Source: Bacillota bacterium (GTDB lineage: Bacteria > Bacillota > Clostridia > Christensenellales > CAG-138). From it: DNA of 64,000 nt. The notes beneath the pieces were generated by a model that saw only the letters and a list, made by a program, of their open reading frames with translations, did not search any database and was not told where the DNA came from. The position numbers and the translations under genes are program-made. The stretch covers positions 1 to 64,000 of the forward strand of contig JAEYCM010000015.1 of assembly GCA_023455425.1 (NCBI GenBank), written 5' to 3'. Below are positions 59,691 to 64,000 of the stretch, one piece after another. Each line of letters starts with the position of its first letter. Within the stretch, counting starts at the first letter, position 1.

Positions 59691-59740
59691 GGGAGGCGCT
59701 GCCTCCAAACCTCCGTTTAGGGTCGTAACGCCCCTCTTTC
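59691..59740. repeat. Short hairpins (repeat family 3)
   Basis: GGGAGGC-GCT-GCCTCC, then AAACCTCCGTTTAGGGTCGTAACGCCCCT. It is nearly the same as the stretch at 30467-30510. Confidence 0.6.
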
Positions 59741-59810
59741 AAGGGAACGCAGGGCGGCAGGCCCCTGAAATAAGATTTGTCGAACACTTTGATCAGAAAG
59801 AAGGATTCGC

Positions 59811-60866
59811 ATGAAAGCTGCAAGATCCCACGCCATTGGCGATTTTCGCGTGGATGAACTGCCAATCCCCGTACCGAAGGGCAAAGAACTTTTGCTGCAG
59901 GTGGGCGCCTGCGGCATCTGCGGGTCGGACATCCCGCGCATATTCGAGCTTGGCACCAGCAAGCAAAAGTATCCGCTGACCATCGGCCATGAAATCGGCG
60001 GCAAGATCGTCGCCGTGGGGGAGGATGCGGACCCATCCCTCGTTGGCAAACGCGGCGCGGTGTTCCCGCTGATTCCCTGTAGAACATGCGCGCCGTGTCT
60101 TAGCGCCAACTACGCCATGTGCGAGGATTACGATTATCTGGGTTCGCGCAGCGACGGCGGGTTTGCGGAATATTGTATCGTCCCCTCCGCGTGGCACTTT
60201 GTGGAGTCCAAGAACCCCGCTACTTCCATGGATGCGCTCGGTATGGTGGAGCCCTGCACGGTGGCGCAGCATGCGATACGCAAAAGCAACCTCCGCCCGG
60301 GGTATTCCGTACTGATCTTAGGTGCGGGCCCCATCGGCATTATGGCGGCGCGCTGGGCCAGGTTGTTTGGCGCGGAGGCCGTGGCGCTGGTGGACGTTGT
60401 GGAAGAGAAGGTCAATTTTGCCCGCGAACGCGGCGAGATCGTGTTCAACTCCAGGACGCAGGACGTCATAGAAGAGTTCAAAAAGCTGACCGGCGGGAAT
60501 CTCGCTGATGTTGTCATCGAGGGCACGGGCATCGCGGTCGGCCAGGCGGCTGATTGCGCCAAGACATTCGGCACGGTGGTGCTGCTGGGCAATCCGCACC
60601 GGGATACCGTGATTGCGCTAAAGCAGCACAGCAATATTCTTCGCAAGGAACTGCTGCTTACCGGCGTATGGAACTCCCATTTTGCCGCAACGCCTGTCAA
60701 CGAGTGGACCTATACCGTGGCGATGCTGGATGCGGGGAAAATGCATGTGGACGATCTCATCACCCACAGGGCATCGCTGGACGAGCTGCCCGGGCTGTGC
60801 CGGGATATCCATGAGCGCCGCGTGACCATCTGCAAGGCGATGTACAGCGCACGGGCTGAAAATTAA
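59811..60866 (+). CDS. Zinc-dependent polyol dehydrogenase (galactitol-1-phosphate dehydrogenase-like)
   Basis: The 351-residue medium-chain dehydrogenase has the catalytic zinc site GACGICGSDIPR and GHEIGGKI. The structural-zinc lobe has CRTCAPCLSANYAMC, and the NAD site is VLILGAGPIGIMAARWARLFGA. It resembles the GatD/sorbitol dehydrogenase group, often acting on phosphorylated polyols. GAAGGA precedes the ATG at 59811. It follows the 3-epimerase gene, with a repeat hairpin between them. Confidence 0.88.
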   Translation: MKAARSHAIGDFRVDELPIPVPKGKELLLQVGACGICGSDIPRIFELGTSKQKYPLTIGHEIGGKIVAVGEDADPSLVGKRGAVFPLIPCRTCAPCLSANYAMCEDYDYLGSRSDGGFAEYCIVPSAWHFVESKNPATSMDALGMVEPCTVAQHAIRKSNLRPGYSVLILGAGPIGIMAARWARLFGAEAVALVDVVEEKVNFARERGEIVFNSRTQDVIEEFKKLTGGNLADVVIEGTGIAVGQAADCAKTFGTVVLLGNPHRDTVIALKQHSNILRKELLLTGVWNSHFAATPVNEWTYTVAMLDAGKMHVDDLITHRASLDELPGLCRDIHERRVTICKAMYSARAEN

Positions 60867-60900
60867 GGCTTTAAAGTGGTAAAACAAAACCTAAGGATTT

Positions 60901-60987
60901 TTAAGGGGCGTTACGCCCCTTAAGCGGAGGCATGGAGGCGGAGCCTCCATATGTGGAATGAGAAGCGCATGCATTGCATGCGCTTTT
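60901..60987. repeat. Three short hairpins (repeat family 3 and a related one)
   Basis: TTAAGGGGCGTTACGCCCCTTAA (60901-60923), CATGGAGGC/GCCTCCAT (60931-60950) and AAGCGCATGCA-TTGCATGCGCTTTT (60963-60987). The last may terminate the dehydrogenase transcript. Confidence 0.6.
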
Positions 60988-61032
60988 CGCTGCCCAGCCA
61001 AACTAGCGTCAATGTTTAGTTCAGGAGGCAGC

Positions 61033-62028
61033 ATGAAACCGGAACGCGTGTACTTTGAACCGAAGGCGCTCGATTATCCGCTCGGGCGGCAGCTAAAGGA
61101 GCAGTTTGCGGACGTCGAGTGGATTCCAATCGAAAACCACAACAACATCGAGGAGCTTCGTACCAACCCCAACGACGCGTTCGTCCAGATGAAGCGCTTT
61201 TTGATCGTGGGGGTGCGGAAATCCCTCCGCTATACGCCCAACCACAAGGTGTCGGATTACCTGGTGCCCTACACGTCCTCGGGCTGCACGGCGATGTGCC
61301 TGTATTGTTACCTTGTGTGCCACTATAATAAGTGCGCGTATTTGCGGCTGTTTGTCAACCGCGAGGAAATGATGCAAAAGATGATCAAAACGGCCAGTTC
61401 CGCCGAAAAGGAGCCGGTGTTTGAAATCGGCTCCAACAGCGATCTTGTGCTGGAGAATACCATCACCGGCAACCTGGTATGGACGATTGAACAATTCTGT
61501 GCGTCGCAAAGGGGTAAGCTGACATTCCCTACAAAATTCGATATGGTGGAGCCGCTGCTCCCGCTCAACCACAACGGCAGGGTGATTTTCCGTATGAGCG
61601 TCAACCCGCAGGATGTCATCAACGCCGTGGAACTCGGCACATCCCCGCTCAAAGCGCGTATCCGCGCGCTCAACCGCATGTGTGAGGCGGGATATGAGGT
61701 GGGGTTGTTGATCGCGCCAATCGTACTGATGGAAGGATACCGAAAAAAGTATGCCGGGCTGATGGAACAACTCGGCGCGGAACTCACGGAGAAGGCCAAA
61801 AAGAAACTTGTGATCGAGATTATATTCATGACCTATAGCTTCGTGCACCGCGCCATCAACAACGACGCGTTCCCCAAAGCGGTGGAACTGTATGATACTT
61901 CCCTTATGACGGTGCGCGGGCGCGGCAGGTACTGCTACAAAGAAAGCGTACGCGCGGAAGCGGAAGAATTTTTGCGGGCGGAGCTTGCGGAGCATCTCCC
62001 CGGAATCCCGATTTTGTACGTGGTATGA
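61033..62028 (+). CDS. splB: Spore photoproduct lyase
   Basis: The 331-residue radical SAM enzyme repairs the spore photoproduct (thymine dimer) of UV-damaged spore DNA. The 4Fe-4S cluster cysteines are in SGCTAMCLYCYL. Downstream, LVCHYNKCAYLRLFVN has the cysteine region used in turnover. FEIGSNSDLVLEN and TKFDMVEPLLPLNHNGRVIFRMSVNP (cited as MVEPLLPLNHNG) are conserved. AGGAGG precedes the ATG at 61033. With spoIIE it supports a sporulating organism. Confidence 0.93.
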   Translation: MKPERVYFEPKALDYPLGRQLKEQFADVEWIPIENHNNIEELRTNPNDAFVQMKRFLIVGVRKSLRYTPNHKVSDYLVPYTSSGCTAMCLYCYLVCHYNKCAYLRLFVNREEMMQKMIKTASSAEKEPVFEIGSNSDLVLENTITGNLVWTIEQFCASQRGKLTFPTKFDMVEPLLPLNHNGRVIFRMSVNPQDVINAVELGTSPLKARIRALNRMCEAGYEVGLLIAPIVLMEGYRKKYAGLMEQLGAELTEKAKKKLVIEIIFMTYSFVHRAINNDAFPKAVELYDTSLMTVRGRGRYCYKESVRAEAEEFLRAELAEHLPGIPILYVV

Positions 62029-62169
62029 CGTATGGAAACCGGCCTGAAACAGGCTATTCCTTTGAGAAGCCTTAAGGGATTGTGTACGCCAAATGACATT
62101 TTGAAATCTTCCTTCATTCGCCAAAAAACCTCCCGATAGAATAGGCAAAACAAAAAGGGAGGCAATACT

Positions 62170-63021
62170 ATGGCATCGGTTTCGGGCATAGGGAGCACCA
62201 TTTCCCAACTGTACCTGAACACCACGTTGGCGTCGGCCGGCAGCAGGACGGCGCTGAAAAGCGGCGTGCAGGCGAGCATTTCGAGTTCGCTTGGCGCGCT
62301 GGTGGAAAACGGCACCATTACCGAGGAGCAGCAGCAAAAGATCACAAACGCGTTTGTGCGCGCGCTGCAGCCGCCCCCGCCGCCGCCCAAGGGCGAACGG
62401 GTGGAAAGCGCAGCAGCGGAAAAGCTTGAAGAACTGGTGGAAGAAGGCTCTTTGAGCCAAGAAGCCTCCGATATCGTGGGCACGGCGCTGGATGAAATTT
62501 TCTCGCAGGATCTCAAACCGGAAGAACAGAAGGAAGCCGTGGAAACTGCCCTTGCAAAACTGGTGGAAGAGGGAACGATCACGCAGGACCAGATGGATGA
62601 ATTAACTGCAGCGATGGAAGCGGCGGCGATGCCCCCGCCGCACGGGGGCGGAATTCCGCCGGAACTGCAGGACAGCCTTGACGCGCTTGTAGATGCCGGC
62701 ACGATCACGGAAGAACAGCGCGAAAACATCCTGACGTTTCTCGAGGAGGCAAAACAAAACGGAACACGCTCGTCCCTTTCGGAACTTGTGGAAAACGGTA
62801 CGCTTACGGAAGAAGAGAAATCGGCTGTGGAAAGCGCGTTTCAAGCGGCGCGTACGCTGGTGCAGGCCAAACACGCGTATGCCGGGCGTATGGATGTCTC
62901 CTCCGATCCGCTTGAGACGCTTGTAGAAGACGGCACAATCACACAGGATATCAAGTCCGCCGTGTATGAAGCGCTCTCCTTTTATCAAACGGGCGCGTCG
63001 CGGCTGAATGTTTCCATGTAA
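62170..63021 (+). CDS. Six-repeat protein with SHOCT-like helical units, unknown function
   Basis: The 283-residue protein has a Ser/Gly-rich N-terminus (about 1-38) without a signal peptide. Six units of the pattern L-x2-L-V-E-x-G-[TS]-[IL]-[TS]-[EQ] then follow, beginning at residues 41, 86, 128, 170, 203 and 248. The spacers are Glu/Ala-rich helices, and two proline stretches (PPPPPP at 68-73, PPP at 155-157) lie between units. The units look like SHOCT domains (short C-terminal helical hairpins, GxITxEE pattern). There are no cysteines and no obvious catalytic residues. AAAGGGAGG precedes the start. It may be a scaffold or binding protein. Confidence 0.8.
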   Translation: MASVSGIGSTISQLYLNTTLASAGSRTALKSGVQASISSSLGALVENGTITEEQQQKITNAFVRALQPPPPPPKGERVESAAAEKLEELVEEGSLSQEASDIVGTALDEIFSQDLKPEEQKEAVETALAKLVEEGTITQDQMDELTAAMEAAAMPPPHGGGIPPELQDSLDALVDAGTITEEQRENILTFLEEAKQNGTRSSLSELVENGTLTEEEKSAVESAFQAARTLVQAKHAYAGRMDVSSDPLETLVEDGTITQDIKSAVYEALSFYQTGASRLNVSM

Positions 63022-63050
63022 GGACAACCAACAAATAAAACTTGATCCCC

Positions 63051-63082
63051 AAAACGGCCATTCCTAGAGGAATGGCCGTTTT
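63051..63082. terminator. Bidirectional terminator
   Basis: AAAACGGCCATTCC-TAGA-GGAATGGCCGTTTT is a perfect stem between convergent genes. Confidence 0.88.
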
Positions 63083-63093
63083 CCCGTTGCATG

Positions 63094-63945
63094 CTACAGC
63101 TTGCTGACGGGGATCCAGATTTCGCTTTTATAATGGGGGTTGCTTGTATCTTTGCTTTCGTTCCACAACAGCTCGGGTCCGCCGGTCAGCTGATATCCGG
63201 AAGTGGGAAACCATTCCGCGTATATCTGCGCCCACACATCCTGCAGCGCCTTTGGGAATGGGCCGATTGCGGTAAACACCGCCCAGGTGCCTGCGGGAAC
63301 GGATAAGACCTCCCACCGCTCGGGAACGCGATTGCTGGTGGCTACGCCGATGTACTGGTCCAGCGTGGCGCCCTCCGCCCTGCCTTCTGTGAAATTAGCG
63401 GATACGCATAAAACGCCCTTCGGCTCCACATCGGAAAGCTCCTTGAGTTCCTCAAAGTCCTGTTCGGTAAGCCTTGCCCACATGCCGTCCATTTGGGGGT
63501 TTACGCCCTCATAGATAAGCGTAATCTGTTTTTTGATACCCGCGATTTGGAACGCTTCTTTTTCTACAATGCGATATTGCATGTCATGCCCTCCTCTGAT
63601 GGTCAATTGAAATGTCATAGGCGGGAACGCTTTTATGATGGCGCCGATTTTTCGCGCCTGTGTCGGCGCAATGCCGTGAAACGCATGGAACGCTCTTGAA
63701 AAAGAATCAGGCGAATCATAGCCGTATTGCATGGCAAGGTCAATCACTTTTACGTCGCTCGTCCGAAGCGCAAGCGCCGCCAGGGAAAGTCTCCTGCAGC
63801 GGATGTACTCGCTTAGCGTCAAGCCGGAAAGAAACGAAAACAGCCGTTTCAGGTGGTATTCCGAACAGCATGCGATGCCCGCCGCTTTTTGAAAATCAAT
63901 CTCTTCGGCCAAATGCTCCTCGATATAGTGCATCGCAAAATTCAA
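63094..63945 (-). CDS. AraC-family regulator with GyrI-like effector-binding domain
   Basis: The protein has at least 283 residues. It has the AraC DNA-binding domain first (residues about 1-100; CCSEYHLKRLFSFLSGLTLSEYIRCRRL, cited as CSEYHLKRLFSFLSG, and YGYDSPDSFSRAFHAFHG). A GyrI/BmrR-type effector domain follows (about 120-283; MQYRIVEKEAFQIAG, ending YKSEIWIPV). Such regulators sense hydrophobic cations or drugs. The start is uncertain: the TTG at 63945 has no ribosome site, while AAAGGGGG lies about 9 bases before an in-frame ATA at 63963. The reading frame also stays open to the window end. TACAAT at about 63987-63992 (minus) could be its -10 box. Confidence 0.85.
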   Translation of the reverse strand: MNFAMHYIEEHLAEEIDFQKAAGIACCSEYHLKRLFSFLSGLTLSEYIRCRRLSLAALALRTSDVKVIDLAMQYGYDSPDSFSRAFHAFHGIAPTQARKIGAIIKAFPPMTFQLTIRGGHDMQYRIVEKEAFQIAGIKKQITLIYEGVNPQMDGMWARLTEQDFEELKELSDVEPKGVLCVSANFTEGRAEGATLDQYIGVATSNRVPERWEVLSVPAGTWAVFTAIGPFPKALQDVWAQIYAEWFPTSGYQLTGGPELLWNESKDTSNPHYKSEIWIPVSKL

Positions 63946-64000
63946 TCGCTTCAGCGCGTTTATATTTGCTCGCCCCCTTTCTTTTTGAATTGTACCAAAT

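Noticed and set aside
61093..62460. 455-codon minus-strand frame over splB
   Set aside because: It is a frame shadow; splB has the radical SAM motif and a good ribosome binding site.

Overview
The window looks like a chromosomal segment of a spore-forming, anaerobic, GC-rich member of the Clostridia. The evidence is a spoIIE gene, a spore photoproduct lyase gene (splB), a DarA/PstA-type c-di-AMP receptor, a T-box leader, a large SRP RNA with an Alu domain, and many Fe-S and catabolic genes. AGGAGG-type ribosome binding sites precede most genes. I see no prophage, transposase or CRISPR array. The accessory material is short, non-coding, structured repeats.

Layout. 1-10 kb: tRNA-Gly, two small envelope proteins, an Fe-S aldo/keto reductase, a flavin reductase, a T-box-controlled seryl-tRNA synthetase, a hydrolase and an acetyltransferase, a second (canonical) seryl-tRNA synthetase, and argS. 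10-19 kb: a ComFB-like protein, an SH3 lipoprotein, the two-subunit L-serine dehydratase, a CBS-type pyrophosphatase, an orphan binding-protein-like protein, spoIIE and the SRP RNA. 19-30 kb: a six-gene minus-strand operon (two permeases, binding protein, Fe-S protein and ATPase of an osmoprotectant-type ABC importer, then metY), followed by ygfK and ssnA of the anaerobic purine/urate catabolism family. The ssnA leader has the layout of a transcription-attenuating riboswitch. 30-36 kb: RNA-modification genes, a Nif3 protein, a zinc-ribbon protein, RNase P RNA and two oxidoreductases. 36-43 kb: an array of palindromes, an alanyl-tRNA editing protein, an AEC transporter, a nucleotidyltransferase, a paired small DMT transporter divergent from a Crp/Fnr regulator, and a PuuD-like hydrolase. 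43-52 kb: an L-rhamnose regulon (AraC regulator, rhaM, rhaA, rhaTPQS-type ABC importer, class II aldolase) with no rhamnulokinase in view, then darA and a MATE exporter. 53-64 kb: a DUF1622 protein, a phytoene-desaturase-like oxidoreductase overlapping its TetR regulator behind a 39-bp operator, malic enzyme, a sorbosone-dehydrogenase-like lipoprotein, an epimerase, a polyol dehydrogenase, splB, a six-repeat protein of unknown function, and an AraC/GyrI-type regulator at the right edge.

The most unusual content is non-coding. (1) The promoter-proximal ssnA leader has two hairpins, and the second excludes a terminator. (2) A ~200-bp element occurs twice (19.05 and 24.98 kb). Its hairpins covary between copies, and each copy is bounded by 20-30 bp direct repeats made from the 3' end of the adjacent gene or terminator. 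(3) A second, mosaic repeat family has AAGGTATCGG-type termini (5.2, 28.2, 39.9 and 50.2 kb). (4) Six consecutive palindromes lie at 36.1-36.3 kb. All calls were made by reading the sequence; no database search was run.
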